Shown here: one piece after another, positions 1-15,500 of the stretch
Layout: each line of letters starts with the position of its first letter
Numbering within the stretch: position 1 is the first letter of the stretch
NCBI GenBank assembly: GCA_023053575.1
Contig: JAKZAP010000011.1
Location: 5,890,001-5,954,000 of the forward strand
From: Branchinecta lynchi
Lineage: Eukaryota > Arthropoda > Branchiopoda > Anostraca > Branchinectidae
Direction of reading: 5' to 3'
DNA: 64,000 bases
Position numbers and translations under genes: made by a program
The notes under the pieces: model-generated
Told to the model about the DNA's origin: nothing
Databases searched by the model: none
Seen by the model: the letters and a program-made list of their open reading frames with translations, nothing else

Positions 1-27
1 ATAGTCAGGGGGATAGAGGGAATACGA

Positions 28-150
28 AGATAGATGGAAGTAGACGGGCATCAACTCGAAGCTCAGCAAGTACCTCTAGCTCTGATCCGTTTTGTCAGGT
101 GTATATAGTCACTGCATGGGGCCAAAGACGGATGTTCTATTGGCTTATTT
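28..150. repeat. Dispersed repeat fragment in vitellogenin intron
   Basis: This stretch resembles 18245-18480 in order and wording: blocks around agtagacggg, tacctctag, ttttgtc and ccaaagac recur in the same order. It is a decayed copy of a repeat found twice in the same gene. No coding sense is visible. Confidence 0.45.
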
Positions 151-257
151 GTTCTTGGTTATACCTAGTAGAGGGTCGGAACTCAACGCAGCACCCTCTG
201 GTTCGACCAGGGATAACACTTCCCCCAAGCTTATGCCTATTTTTCTAATATCCGTAC

Positions 258-544
258 CTTGAAACCGAGCCCTCCTTAGACGAGCCGAGTATCTCTGAAA
301 CGGATGCCTGAAGCTCTTCGTAGCCCATGTAAGAAATGAGGCGCCTAAGACCCCCCAGGCGGTCTGAGATGAACTTCGATGCCGGAGTGGATTCAAACTC
401 GGAGCTCCGAAGGTCCGAGACGATGCTTTCAAGCATAGGCTTTATCTTCTGCCCTAAGTGCATTGTTTTGAAGATCATTGAAAACTCCGATTCGTGGATC
501 GATGGCTGTGGGAGGGCTGTAGCCTCGGATCCTGAGTCTGTGGG
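258..544 (-). CDS. Vtg: Vitellogenin exon 11
   Basis: Open in one frame after a tacag acceptor (544 is the first exon base) and ending at AAG/gtacgg, phase 2. It encodes 95 residues from PTDSGSEATA to KEGSVS, helical and typical of the alpha-helical part of the lipoprotein N domain. This is the last exon seen before the window edge. Confidence 0.75.
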
Positions 545-3500
545 CTGTAAGGATGAAAAACGAAAATGAAACGAATAAAAACAATTCATAGGATATTTAA
601 AAGCTGAGTCGTAAACCAAGTGTTTGTGTTAACCCAGCAAGCTGGAACGGATTCTATCTTTTGATTTTTTGGAATAACTATTAAAATTCCAAAAAAGGAA
701 GCCAAATAGTTTTTTTTCTGCACCGACCGATTCCACCTTGATCAGATATTTGTTGAAAACCTGATGGAATATCAGAGCCGGGAAAATCTGGATCATGGGA
801 ACATGTGAGCTAGGTTCTGAAAACAAAAATTGGGATATATATGAACAGGCCTTTCGTTTCGTATGTCACTACTTCGAATGCATATGTTTTCTTTTATTTT
901 AAGGTTTGTAGTTTAGGTTGAAAATATTCAGATAAATAATAAAAAAATTTCTCTTAAAGGACCCCTCTCGCTATTTAGTCTTCAACTTACAGTATTTTAA
1001 AATATTTGAATGCTTTAAAACTATGCCGTGCTTTCAACAAATAACACACGGTTTTCGCTGTTTTAAGCCATTTCCGAGACCCGTTAACTTGTAGCGAAGA
1101 CAGGGAAACATTTTAAATGACCATTTTTCTGATAGAAAAACTTCGCGCAGACAACCGTCGATAGCGTGACACGCATCGAAGGCAGCAAAACACGGCAAGT
1201 GAGAAAATCAGCGTGGTTTTGTTAGATGGGTTAGAATGTACCGTACCGTTTATAAATATATAGAGAGATTATGGAAGTAGGTTACATTAGTATTAGAGGT
1301 AAGACAGGTCCTTTAAGCGATGTTCACATTCTCCCGTCTGTGCAACAGTACAGATATCTCGGCAGCCAAGCCGCAATTACTACAAGGGTAATTACGAAGC
1401 GATGCGCAGTGAAGTTAGTCGGATAAACTGGTCACAAGAATTTGATGATGACTTTTCTCTGGATGAGGTGTATACCAAGTTCCAACAAATCATACTTTCA
1501 GCCGAGGCCAAATTCGGGGCTTCGCAGTTTTCAACCTAATTTTATTTTCTGGATAAACTACCACCGGAATCTGATGATGACTTTCTCTGGATGAGTGTAT
1601 ACCAAGTTAAGACAAATTATACTTTCAGCCAAGGCCAAATTCAGGGCTACACAGTTTTCAGCCTAGTTTTATGTTCTGGCCCGGCGATCATCCAGCGAAG
1701 CCGTTATACTTACGAAGTAGCTATAAATCAGCGACTTGATGGTCGGCTCTCCGCGAAGTCTCGCTGCTTTTGCGCTGATTCCCGTCGCCGCTTTAACCGA
1801 CGTCAGCTCCAGCCGGACGAACGTGGTGCCTTCCAGACCTTCTGTATTGTGCCCATATGGATCGACTGAGAGCTTTTCAACTGTGGTGATCCTCTGAATG
1901 GTCATCCCGCTGTGACTTGTTAGGGGACCACATGCCAGAACTCTGGTGTTTGACGTACGCTGCAAATAAGTGTCGAAAATTTAAACAAACTAATACGAAC
2001 ACGGCAATCGGCTGCAATACCAGATGACTTTAGTACTTTTTTATTGAGTTATTACCCGATGAAAAATTTGTAGCCTGCGTAGTAGTATGGTAGTAGTACG
2101 AAAACGTTGCATGTAATACTATGTAATAGCAGAGAATACTATCATTTAATGTGCCTCAGACTGGTCCAATCTGATGTAGTAGTATCCAGTAGCATCTTGT
2201 CTTGCTATAGTAGCACCCAGTCTTGCTAATAGTAGCATATAGTAGTATGCAGTAACACGGTAGCCTTGAAGTAGAAGCATGTAGTAGCATCGTTAGTACT
2301 GCGTGCAACTTTTTCGTACTACTTCATGGTACTATTTTGAGATAAATTTTTCATCGGGTAGGTAATCTGTGTACGGTAAGGGTTCCTTGGGCCCAAGCTG
2401 ACTGCGAATTATATTCGGCTACGCTAAACGGATAAATCAGCAGAGATTATTCTTGCGATATTCGGTCCTTCCTGACATGATCCAGCTGGATAAATGAACT
2501 TGCGAAAAAAAAAAAAAAAAGATTTTCTAGTTGAATGCGAGCAACTTTCAGACCTCAGGAGACACTTTCTTAATGGGTATACTATCAAGTTCCCCGATAT
2601 TCTTGAAACAAAAAATAAAGCTAAGATACTTAAAATATGCCAATTCTTAAAGAGTGTATTAGTTAAATAAAGATAAGTATTGAGTGATGTAAAGTGTATT
2701 GTAACTCATGTATTTTGTACGGCCAATTGGCTATCAAATATATTCATATTCATAGCCTATATTGCATGTACTTAAAATCTTCAAAAACAGCTTCAGAACT
2801 TAATTCTTTAAATCTAAATATCCATTTTTCATGTTTGGGTCGTTCATTCTACCTTCGCAGACTTCTTCCTTCCAGCCTCAACCCATTCGATTCGCCCCAC
2901 TATTGTGCAGAAGCATCCCAGTATGAAGGATGTAGTACCATAGCGGAAACTAACGCGCAAATTAATTTGTTGAAATGTTAAAGCACAACTTTTACTAGAA
3001 ATTAGCTTTTCACTATAAAGTGGATGAGAAAATCGTTTTTCGAAAATACTATTACTTTCCACCTGAATTTAGCGATTTTCTTGTCAGCGCTTGTCGATTC
3101 TATCCAGCCTTCCTGCTCTCCGACGCGGCGGCTGGGCGCAAACCATTTGAAAACTGAATGCGCCGTGGTTAGAAGTGGAAAACCAAACAAATAAGAGAAG
3201 TCAAAAGACATAAGATTCTGATATCCTTGTGTGTCAACGAGTTCTCAGCGGATACTGAATATTCTTGCAAACTTTGAGTTTCCTAACGGGCAAAACTCGG
3301 CAAGGCCGAAAGAGTGCTAAAAACTGGTAGAAACAAAACGAAACAATAGAGAAAGGTGGGGATTTCAGAAGCTTATAATTCCATAAGGGAGCTAGGTATA
3401 TTATAAAAGACAGAATAAGCAAGAGGGGTCCTTTAAACTATAAATTATTTGTTGACATGTTCAAATATTTCAATACAAGAAGATCTACGCACCTGTGCAG

Positions 3501-6500
3501 TGGTCTCGCATCCGCTTGACGACAATTTGCAATTCAACCCAACTGGGGTCATGATGTTGAAGTTGGCACCTTTCTTGCATTTGTCCAAACTGCGCGTTTT
3601 CACAATCTCGAACACTCCCTGTTCCGGTGAGCATTCAGATTTGAGCGGAATCATCGACGGGTCGGTTTGAATCCTTGTTGAAGGGATCTTGGAGATTTCG
3701 TACCAAACTTCGCAGTCTCCAGTTGGACTTTCCTAGAATTACACGCGAATGATGCACCGGATGATGCAAGCAAAGACAACAGACTGAGATTCTATGAGCG
3801 TGTTCCACCCATCTAACAACAGTAACTATTAGTTACTATTTCGTTCCAACATCAAGAAAAGTTACTACGCTGACCGTTCCAACCTTCTCAAAATAGTAAC
3901 TAATAGTAACTATTTGCTTACCATGCTCGGGAGCGTGGTAAGCGTGGCAGCTACGCATCTCTGTAACGTGATTGGTCGGATTCTCCCGTTGCATGATATT
4001 CTACTGGAAAATAGAAAAATCGTTCGGCCTTGACGGCAAAACGCCAGAATTCGTGACGGCATGCGTAGTAACTACGGTAAGTAGGCTGGCACACGCTCTA
4101 TCACAATTCCAAACTGGCGGCAAATAACAAGCTTTCAGATTCTTCGTGAGAAAGACGCGATTCAAACCGGTAAATTATCCACTGCCAAACCCAATGGAAC
4201 CCAGTTGATTTCTTCCCTTTTTTTTACCTTTAGATCTCAAACATCTTTCAGACATTCTCCAACCCCATAAATCAATTTAACACATTTTCTCTTATCTGCG
4301 TTAGTAACCTTAAAGCAATCATTATGATCCAGCTCTTCCACGCGTACAAGGGATAACTCGGGGGAAAAAAACGTGTTATTTTTTCCAATTATTAGGGAAT
4401 AATGTTCGGTATTTATTTCCGGATTAGGACCGGAATGCCAATGCTAGTCCACAACTCTTCGACCCAGCATACTCTTTTTCTACCGATACCTTGCAGCTTA
4501 TGCGTTTTATCAAAAGGTTTTTATCCTTTTCGTAATTTCTGGGTACATCGGATTCCAGTCGGCACCCTTTACCCGGTAGAAACGCGAAGCGGACATTTGT
4601 ACAGATAATAACAACTGCAGACAGTCATTATTAGAGCTAACAAATTTCTGTTCGGCTGGATTTCATCGTCTTAGCAGGAAAAACAAGAGATGAAAGCTCA
4701 TATGGCACTTGTCGGAACAGTTAGCATGTTTCTCCCCGCCCCAGCTCCCCCCCCCAGCGATCAGACCCACTCCAGACTTGAAACTCCATGTGAGGAGTCC
4801 CCGCGTTTTTGTTTGTCCCCGGGACTCCCTCCCGTATTTTCGCGAGCCCCACGGACGGGGAATGCTTCGATTATCATCACCATCATCAAAATGGACTCGC
4901 TTTCAGATTAGGAGGGGAATCAATTTTTGCTGGTGTAGGTGCAATGTAAAATTAATTAAAAATAATCAGAATAAACAAAACCAAAATAAAGTGGATCCAA
5001 ACTAATTTCGTCAACTGCATATGTTTTTTCTAACAAAATCCATCTTAGAAGCATTCCCGGTGTTCTAGTCCGCGTGGAGCGACTCCCTCTATTCTCGTCG
5101 TTCTCTTCGACTCCCCGAGGAGTTCCCGGGGGACGGCGAGAAAACGCCTGAAGATTGAACAAAGAAAACTTTAACCACTTCGACAGTTCTCGTCCTAATA
5201 GACCGAAGTACAAACTTTACATAGGACTCGAGGTATCCAGTATCCGGCCACTTACGTTCGGGGATCTCAAAAAGCGAGAGAATCTTGTCTGAACCCCACA
5301 TCTGAACTCTACCAATTTGGCATAAAGACTTATGAAAAAAAAAAAAAAAAATCAAATCAAATCAAACTTGACGAGCTGCAGAGAAAGCTTTCGGTCGCGG
5401 CGTTTCCTCCGCATCGCGGTCGTGGCCGTTTGTTTGAAGTGTAATTTTGTTTTAAGTGTAAATTTGTATTCTAATTTACATTGTGCTCTATCTTTTCTCT
5501 ATGAACTCCACTATTTCTATTTTATGAAAGTGGGTTGTTGGGAAAACCCTCTCTGCACGCCAATTGCTCCAGTCCAACATTAAATAACGTTTAGGGCAGT
5601 GACTATTTACAAATGTACAAGCCAGGTATACGTGACGTCAGGAAAATCAGGAACCCTTAAAATTACAGCAAATCCACTTTAAATATTAAAAGCCATTAAT
5701 CTGGTTGAAGGCTGCCTACCAACTGAACTGGTAAAAGCTTCTATGAAGATACATTACCTTACTGAACACTGCTAGATGGCCTTATAAATGGAAAAAGCGC
5801 GGAATATTCAAATAACGTCAAAGACAGAATCGGACGATTCCCAACATGGGTAAATGAAAAGATTCATTCATTCATTGTACCAGGAGACAAAGGCAGTTCG
5901 TAGTTATGTATGAAACAATCCTGAAAAACGCCTACCTCTCGAACGTTGTAGACTGAGTTTGGCTCCATAAACGCACTGGATTTGACAACCCACGCTTGCT
6001 GCTCTTTATCCGAGGTCCACTGGAACTGAAGCTGAGATGCGATCGATTTGTGGAAGTTTGTGACCCAAACCGGTTCCTTCTCGTCGCTGGATGTCAGACC
6101 AACAACCTGGAACATGAAGTTTACACGATAAGCTTAATGGCCGACAACGCGGTAGGTACCCAATCCTTCCATCCCAATCCTTCCGAACCCAGGTGGCTCT
6201 CATCCGACAATAAATAAAACCCACTATTAACCCTGCAACTCGTTCGTAATCTGTTAGAAATAATTTCAGTTCAGAGAATCATTTGAAGTTTCGTATTTTT
6301 TTTTTACAAACCAATCAGAATTAGCGAAGCGTACCCAATCCTTCCATTACCAGAAAACCCAGTTGTCTCTCATCGGCCAATAAATATAACCCACTAGTAA
6401 CCCTGCAACTCGTTCGTAACCTGCTAGAAATAATTTCGGTTCAGAGAATCATTTGAATTTTTAGTAATTTTTTTACAAATCAATCAGAATTAGCGAAGCG

Positions 6501-9500
6501 TCGTTTTCCTGTGACACTGGCATGTCGGTCGCTTTTAGGCAACTTGAGTTTTTCTACAATTGTCAATAAAATTGTACCTTACCTTATCTTAAAAAGGTAT
6601 GTGCCTACCTATCACCAGCAGTATACTAACCAGAGATCTTTTCAGATTATGATACGTCAGAAAGGAATGATAAAATTTTACTTCTGGAGTCTCTTTCATT
6701 CGGGTTAGCTGGCATGCCATAGACAAGTGACCTACTGATTATAAGAATAGAATATCTCCTATTGTGTACATGATTGCCGGAATCTACAATTTTAGTCCTG
6801 GAAGAAGAATCCGAAAATAATTTGGAATTTTCTTTTCATATAATAATAAGATATATCTGAAGCAAACAGGTTTTCGCATGTACCATTTTGACAATGCAAA
6901 ACTGAAACGTCAGCTACATTTTATTAGAGCTATATTTCGGCCCTTCTTAGAAAGGGTACCCTTCAGGCTCAAGACGTTCGAGATGGAAAATGAACTTGTG
7001 GAAAAACAATTAATGATTCTTCCTTAAATATGGGCTTACTAAGTATAATATACTACGTACAAGACAAGATAAATATCCTCCGAAAATCAAGCCTCCCAGA
7101 AGGTACTCAACAAAGGACCTCCGTCACGCCACCTTTCAAATTTTTCCCAAAAAACTAACACAGGTCTTATTGTTTACGTGCCATGAAAATAATATAATAA
7201 TAAGAATAACAGAAAACAACGCGGAAGAAATTTTAAGAAAAAATCCAGCATTGTACTGTGGTAATGTGGTGCATAACCAACTCATTCGCTGCACCTGCAA
7301 GTTCCTCGTTCCAATATAATGCTAATGAGAAATTTTGTCGCGTGTGACGTTGTGACCCATCTAATAAACTGGTTAGAAGTTTAAGACTTGTCTTACCTTT
7401 CCGCCGCTGAAGTAAACCGTCACCGTTCGCTGAAGATACATCGCTCCCTCTATTTCCATGGTCTCTCCCATTTCGGGGTCAACTGATCCATCTGTCTTTT
7501 CGTTGAAAGATTTCGCTGTTACATCAGTTAGCTATAATGAAAGGAAACATTATATCTGATAAAAAAAAGCCCAAAATAGTAAGCCATATCATTTTGCTTC
7601 TATATCGTAACTAGCTCTTTTGAGCGACGACTTATACCCTCAAATATCATCCTCCTTGCTTAAATGACCTCTTACCTCTTCCTATTCGATAAAACGTCTT
7701 CGACGGTTGTACGCACGGTTTCCATGTACGTGGTCGCCGTCCTTAAAGTTTAATTGAAAAGCCAACTTATTTTTGTGTCATTTAACTGAATACACTGAAT
7801 TACTTAGATTCTGCAAAGGGATTTTCTTTTTTTCACTATCTACTTATGACGATGAGAATTTGTGACGTTCAGTATATCTGCGGCCGTCCCCACAGCGTAA
7901 ATTCTACTATGACGCGGGAAAATTTGATCGCAACACAAACGCGGCTTTTCAGTGGGCAGTAGTGAGATTGGATTGCTTAGTGCCTGAAGAAAAAAAAATC
8001 ATAAATCTTTCTCGTAAGGCATACAACAATAATACAAGCGCACAGAGGTACCACAAATCCCATGGAAATTCCACTATTTGAAAATCAATTATTCGTGAAT
8101 AGCGGAACAACGAAGTAACGCATTTCAGCGGGTCTTCAAGCCTCTTTAAGCGAATGAGTGATGGGTAACTATATTGTACTTTCTCAGCCCATTTCAATTA
8201 AACTTTAAATTTAGAACGATAAATTTTCCAACTATCATCGCACTATATAGTCTTCTCAGACCTGCTACGGACAGAGAGAAGTATATAGATAGATATATTT
8301 AGTGCACCAAAGGCCAACTACGGCCATCGCAATTAGAAACAAGAGCTGGAATCTCATATGGCACTTGCAAGGCTGGGTCTGCAGAGGATGAAAGTAGGAA
8401 CTCGTCAATTCGTGGGTTTGTTGCGATCATTTGTCTTTGAGATAAGAATAATAATGGGTCCTTGGAAATCGTGATAATGTTTAGTTCGTAAAACTATTTT
8501 ATTTTTGCATTTGGCTGTGATGATGCGCACTTTAAGGGCATTAGAGATTCATATGTAAAGAACACTCAAGAAGCACAAATGATGATAAGATCATCGGAAT
8601 CGTGAAAAATGTAAATTTTGCTCCAAATTATTGTTTGTACTTTAAGGAAATCTCTCTAATCTCTCCACTCCAAGCGTGTCACAAGATTTTCGGTCCTCGC
8701 CCCGCCCCTACGCCCCCCCCCCCCACATTCATCGGATTCGGTCAGGACTTGAAATGGGACATATGAGACATGACGTCTTTCCAAATATCAAATTTCATTA
8801 AGATCCGATCACCCGTTCGAAAGTTATGCATCCCACTAAATTCCAGATTCCGGCTCCCCTCCCTCCCCCCACGATGGTCGGATCGGGCGAGTGACTATTT
8901 CCAACTTAGTTTGGTTGGGTCCCTAGTATGCCTGCCAAGTTTCATCGTCCTAGCATATCTGGAAGTACCCTAAACCCGGGCTACCTGACCGACCGACAGA
9001 CCGACAGACCGACGGAAATGTGATCGGTATATGGCACTTGGCCGGAAGGTAAGTTTCATAAAAATACAATGAACATAACCAATCAAGAACAACAACCCGA
9101 CTAAAGAGACAAATAATTTTCTCTGTAGGCTTCCAGATGCACTAGATGACGAGGAGATGGGCCCCAAGAATCAAGATGGCCACCAAGGTCAGATCAGATT
9201 CAATTTTAAACGACCCCTCGCACTATGAAGTCTTCAACTTACAGTATTTTAAAATATTTGAATACTTTAAGAATAGGCTGTGCTTTCAACAATTAACCCA
9301 CGGTTTTTGCTGTTTTAAGCCTTTTCCGAGACCCATTGACTCGTAGCGAAAACAGGGAAACAATTTTCAGGACCGGTATTCTTTATGGAAAAACTTTTCG
9401 CAGACAACCGTCAACAAAGTGATACACATCGAAGGCAGCAAATCACGGCTAGTGAGAAATCAGCGTGGTTGTATCAGAGGGGCTAGAATGTACGGTACGA

Positions 9501-12500
9501 AATTTGGGTCTCCCGGTTTAAAAATATATGAAGTGATTATAGAAGTAGGTTGCGTTAGTATTATAGGTAAGACAGGTCCTTTAACGAAATTATTCCTCCC
9601 TCTCGTCCATTTTGGGGTCAACTATTTCATCTGTTAGTTCGCTCAAGATATTATGCTAGTTAACTACAGTAAACAGGAAATTAACTTTGGACAAAGCCGA
9701 AGAATATGATGAAATTTGAACCTAGCAAACATTACAGCACAGTCGTGAGCGCAAACAATAATTCAAGTAAGATAGATAGATTAACACGGATCGACTAGAA
9801 GGAGGCACGGCACGGCACGACATAGTGTCCCGATGAAAAATTTGTAGCCTGCGTAGTAGTATGGTAGTAGTACGAAAACATTGCATGTAATATTATCTAA
9901 TAGCAAAGAATACTATCATTTAATGTGACTCAGACTGGTCCAATCTTATGTAGTAGTATCCAGTAGCATTTTGTCTTGCCATAGTAGCATGCAGTCTTGC
10001 TAATAGTAACATATGCAGTAACACGGTAGCCTTGAAGTAGAAGCATGTAGTAGCATCGTTAGTACTGCATGCAACTTTTTCGTACTACTTCATAGTACTA
10101 TTTTGAGATATATTTTTCATCGGGGTAGGAGGCACGAGTAGTAAAAAGAGGCACAAAAACTAAACGGGATCTTTCAGTCTCCAGAGTGAGGGGCAGGAAC
10201 AATGTTTCAACTTGCCTTCTTTCAAGCTCTGGAGCTACTAACTCTCAATTACTTGTCTACTTCTAGTACCTGCTAAGCTCTTCTTATTACTGGTGCCTCC
10301 TGCACCACGCCGTGCCTTTTTTAAGTCGACCCCAGGTTAGTCAATTCCAGATACTCTTAATCATATTTGGGCAACTAATTTGCACCCTGAAAAAAAAAAA
10401 AACCACGGCGTCACTAGCACTTCAAGAATTCTTATTACTTTTGGGACCGTCAGAGCCGTCGAAGTATCCCAAATAAGAATAAGAATATTCGAAAATAAAC
10501 AGCTGAATAAAGAACCGAACACGATTTCGTTCTTTATTTCAAAATTCTTTGTGGGTCATTGCAAATATCCAGTTCAAATTTTTACTTCTCGCGTGACTGT
10601 TTCAGAGTCAAAAAGCAAGGTAGTCCAAAATTCAGAGAAGCATACAAAAATAGCATACCTCTCCCGTAAAATTATCTAATCGGTGCAATTTTAAGTTTCC
10701 AGCTTACCGTAATGACAAACAGTATAGGGCTTTCATAAGTAGTGAAATGACAGACAAAAATGCTCCTCAGTCGGGATTTCAACCCAGGACCCTCTGTTTA
10801 CATTACCATTTGAGCTACCGAGGGGCTTGTGAGCAGAGTTCGCAAACCACTACAATAGTCTGGTAGAAGCCCGCCATAGGAGCAGTGATCCCGCAAGAAG
10901 GCAAATTCATCTAACCAGTTCACATCCCCATATCACAGAAATTAACAATGTGACCCCGCTTTGTGGGTCCTGGTATGTCTACGTGGCTCCAACAATGGAA
11001 TCCTAGACTTCTAAATTAAATTCAAAAAACTATTTCTGGTTTATTGGTCACGGTACAAGTCCCTTGCGTAAAGTGCCATCTATGTATTATTAGTGTAGGC
11101 CTACCGTGAAAGCAACAGCCGATTCGTCCACAGGTTCCACAGCCAATATTCCCTTCAAACTAAATCCTGCATACTGGGGAGCAATCTCGGGAATCCCGGT
11201 GGTCATCCATGTCTGGAAGGAGTATCCATACCTTTTGCCAACTTCAAAAACTGAAAGAAAAGAAGAAAAACTTCAAGGTAATCATTCAAGACAACCCCTT
11301 TTCCGCAACACCGCTGTCGACAACTCTGTAAAAAGTTTCTCCGAGTAAGAATTAAAGTTAACTGCAGTATTTGCTACTGGGGTTAATCTCATCTTTACAA
11401 CTGGGATAAGATTAATCCGAATTAGAGATAATCTTATCTCATTAGGGACAAGATTAATCCCAATAGCAAACTGCAAGATCTTTCAATTTGTCGTTTGTGC
11501 AGTTAGCCTGGTATCTGATACACGGTTTTTCTGCAAACACGACTATTGCCGAAATTGCACCTTTCGAAGTCATTCGAAAAGAAAACTGATATCCAGTTAC
11601 ATCACTAAGTGCTAAAACTTCTTTCTCACCAATTTGACAAACTTTGATGAAAGTGAGATGACTTTTGAGATACCACGATCAGTTACGACGGTCGAACCGT
11701 GGTATCTGCTTATCAGATACCATGATAACTGGCCAGATACCACGATAACTACAAAACGCCTTTTGACCGTAGTATCAGATACCACGGCAACCGTGAAGAC
11801 GACTTTAGACCATGGTATCAGATACCATGGTAACTGCAAAAACGCAACTACTGTGAATGCCGAAGCCTATCGTGGAGCCTTCCCGTTGCAAATTCCTTCA
11901 TATCAATTATTAGTTACGTCCATTCCTTTCTCTCGATAACTTTTATGCAGTTTGAGAGATCGTCAGGTATACTGAGTATCATGAATACCCTTTAGCCGAT
12001 ACTCGCGACCTCCTTCACTTATTTTGTAACGCAATGATTATAGAATTGTATCCCCTTTTCAGCACTGTCTTGATTCTCCATTCTCAACTTTGTTTACCAC
12101 CAGAAAAATGATCGATACTGCCCGGCCTCGCTCCGCGACAATCTCAACTGGCCTATTATGTATGGAGGTGACACTTGACGTGTGAGGTGGAATTACAGAT
12201 GTCCGCGTTGTTTGATTGGAGAGGACGGTGTTATCCACCTCCTAGGGCATTGCCAGGAGTCTCCCTTTTCCGGATCAGTTTGGGCCCGGGTTGCTCCTCC
12301 CTGGTATACTGACACCGACTAACTACAAAGTAATAAAAAAAATGGTGGGAGACTACGTCAGGGGGAATTTAAATAGGAGGTAGTTTATTTTCAGTGTATT
12401 ATGTTTGCTATCCATTAGTATATTTGTATGTGGTTTTTAGAAAAACAAAACCAAAGGTTTCGATGGGATCCCAAAATATTGCTCCCGACAATTCGGTCTT

Positions 12501-15500
12501 GTACATATTGAGCCTTCAACAGACTTCTTAAACATTGTTACCTTTAAAATTTACAAACAGGTTAAGGCCAATGGTAATAATCGGAGACCAAGCTCGTATT
12601 TGACAGTGCAAAGCGGATACGCCAGCTTAATTTCAGAAAGTTCAGATATATTCAGATATCCGTTTGGCGCTGTCAAACATTCAGATATGGATTCAGCATA
12701 TGGTTTACCCTATGCCCTACGTCGTATCTCATTCCTTCCTTACTTCTACCCAACTTCCGGTTTCGGCCGGATTCCAAACGAACTACTTGTCTGGCAAAAA
12801 ACTAAAGCTCAAAAATGAATTCAGTATGTCCCCTTACCCCTTAATCCATATCAACTTCAGATTAAACTTTCACTTTTGAAAAATTTTCTGGTTTCATCCG
12901 GATTCCGAAAAGAATTCCGAAATTCCGAAATTCCGAAAATCATTTTCTCAAGTGAGAAAATGATTGTCATATACGAATTCAGCATGTCCATTCAGCAATC
13001 CATTCCGGATTCCGAAAATCATTTTCTCAAGTGAGAAAATGATTGTCATATACGAATTCAGCATGTCTTCTTAGCCGCAAATCGAACATCTTACCAAATT
13101 TAAATAAAACTTTTACTTTTAACAAATTCTCCGGTTTTGGTCGGATTTCGGTCGAACTAACTCTCCTACGAGATTATAAATTTCATATTCGGACTCAGCA
13201 CGTCTCCTTGCCCCTAAATCAAATCTCTAATAAATTTCATATTAGACTTTTACTTTTCACAAATTTTCCGGTTTTCACCGGATTCCGGGTGAACTATTTG
13301 TCCGGCGAGAAAATAAAGTTCATATTTGAATTCAGCATGTTTTCTTACCTCTAAATCAACTATCTCAATAGCTTTAAAAAAATGTTTGTTGTGCCCCTTA
13401 ATTTGAAACCCCTCCCCCACCCTCAAATATATGGTTACATAGCCCATCTTCGAACTTCACCTGTACTTTGACCCAAAGGATCCTCCCACCAAGTTTCATC
13501 GAAATATCTGAATCCCCTCGAGAGTTATCGTGCGGACAGACAAACGTTACGTTTTGGGATCCCAAAAAACGGGGAGAAAAGCTGTAAGGAGCAAGCGCTT
13601 GGTGCAAAAACGGGAAAATGAACTAAGGCCGTGGTAAATAGGTGGAAAAAAAAACCCCAGAAAACAACCCCGAATGTTGAATTTTCCGCAATACACTGAA
13701 TTCTGTTCTTCAGTTCTATCAAAAGTAAGACATTCCGCTACAAGAAACCGTCCCTCGCTGCAATGCGAAAACAAAGAACTTCTCACTAACCCCGTGCTCC
13801 CAAAGTATGGTCATGAAGATAGGCATATTATGCAGGGGACCAAAGAGACTGCCTCCACTGCAAGGAGACTCTTCCATATGGCCTACTTTACGAGAAATCT
13901 CATTCGCCTGCAGTTGCAATCAGTTCCGGTAAATACCACGAATCAACAAAACGCTGTTACTATATGAATTAATATATTTAATAGCCAATTGGCCGTACAA
14001 AGTACATGATGATTTCAATACACTTTACATCACTGAATACTTTCTTTATTTAACTAATACACTCTTTAAAAATTGGCATATTTTAAATATCTTAGCTTTT
14101 TTTCAAGAATATCGGGGAACTTTATAGTATACTCATTAAGAAAATGTCTCCTGGGGTCTGAGAGTTGCTCGCATTCAACCAGAACATGGCCCTCTTCCTC
14201 TGTATTAAAGCACAAGGGACATTGAGCGTGTTCCACCCTACTTACCGTAGTTACTACGCATGACGTCACAATTCTGGCTTTTTGCCGTCAAGGCTGGAAC
14301 GATTTTTCTATTTTTCAGCAGGAGTTCACGCCAGGGGTGAATCCGACCAATCACGTTACAGAGATCCGTAGTTACTACGCTTACTACGCTCCCGAGCATG
14401 GTAAGCAAATAGTAACTATTAGTTACTATTCCGACAAGGTTGGAACGGTCAGCGTAGTAACTTTTCGTGAGGATGGAACGGAAATAGTAACTAATGCTAA
14501 CTATTGTTAGAAGGGTGGAACACTCTCATTGTCACTTACTATTTGAAATCTTATTATCCCGATTACTCCAACCACGCACTGGCAGGCAGTTCGTTCGTAG
14601 CTGAAACCACAGGCGCAATCCGTCAGATCGCATGATAATCAAAACTTCGGGGTCAAGAATAGGTTTAGTAATTAGGTAAGAGGAGTCTGTCTGTGCCATA
14701 AGTATTTTCCTTAAACGACTGAGAGCCATCAAGAGAGGAACCACTTTTGTAGCTCATACTAAAAACGGATCGTTCAGAAGAACTGACGCAACCCCTTTAC
14801 ATGGATAAAACCATACTGAGATTATGCTGTACCCCAACTTCTTTGTAACATTACTGACCACCTACATGGACGAAAGTACAGAAAACGAAGGAAAACTTAC
14901 TATGATCTTTTCCCGTGCCGGCTCTCTGTGGAACGTCGCTAGAGCCGCGGATGCCTCCTTGCCCAGCCAATCCTACATGACCTGCAGCATGCTCATATGC
15001 CTCCTGGTGACTCAAATCGGAGTGGACATTACCCGCTCCGTGCTGAATGTGGTGCTGCGTGCCAGAATGGACTGTATCCGCTCCTCGCTGAATCTGATGC
15101 TGGGAGCCAGAAGCTCCTTCAAGCTTGACGGTGCCACAACCGGCTCTCCCCCCAGCGTTTCCGGTGAGTAAGCTGCAACGAAATACCAGTAAATAACTGT
15201 ACTTAAAGGTAGGCGGCTTATTTCAGAGCTTAAAAACTTAACTTCATGACGAACCTTCAAATCACCTTGCTACACTATGCATTTTGCATAATTTCAACGT
15301 TGAGACCCAATTGACATCTTCATATCGTGCTGCAGGCTATTTTTATTAATCTCAGTTCAAACGGATCCTGTCTGCGCACTTGCAAAATGGGACACGTAAT
15401 AACTATGAATTACCATAACGTGAACATACTAACGATTATGCATTTTTCGGTATAGTGAAGCAAATAAAGCCAGTGTAAATGTAGTGCGAGGGTCGGATCC

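Noticed and set aside
14824..15171. 115-codon plus-strand ORF
   Set aside because: Antisense shadow of SOD-vitellogenin exon 5.
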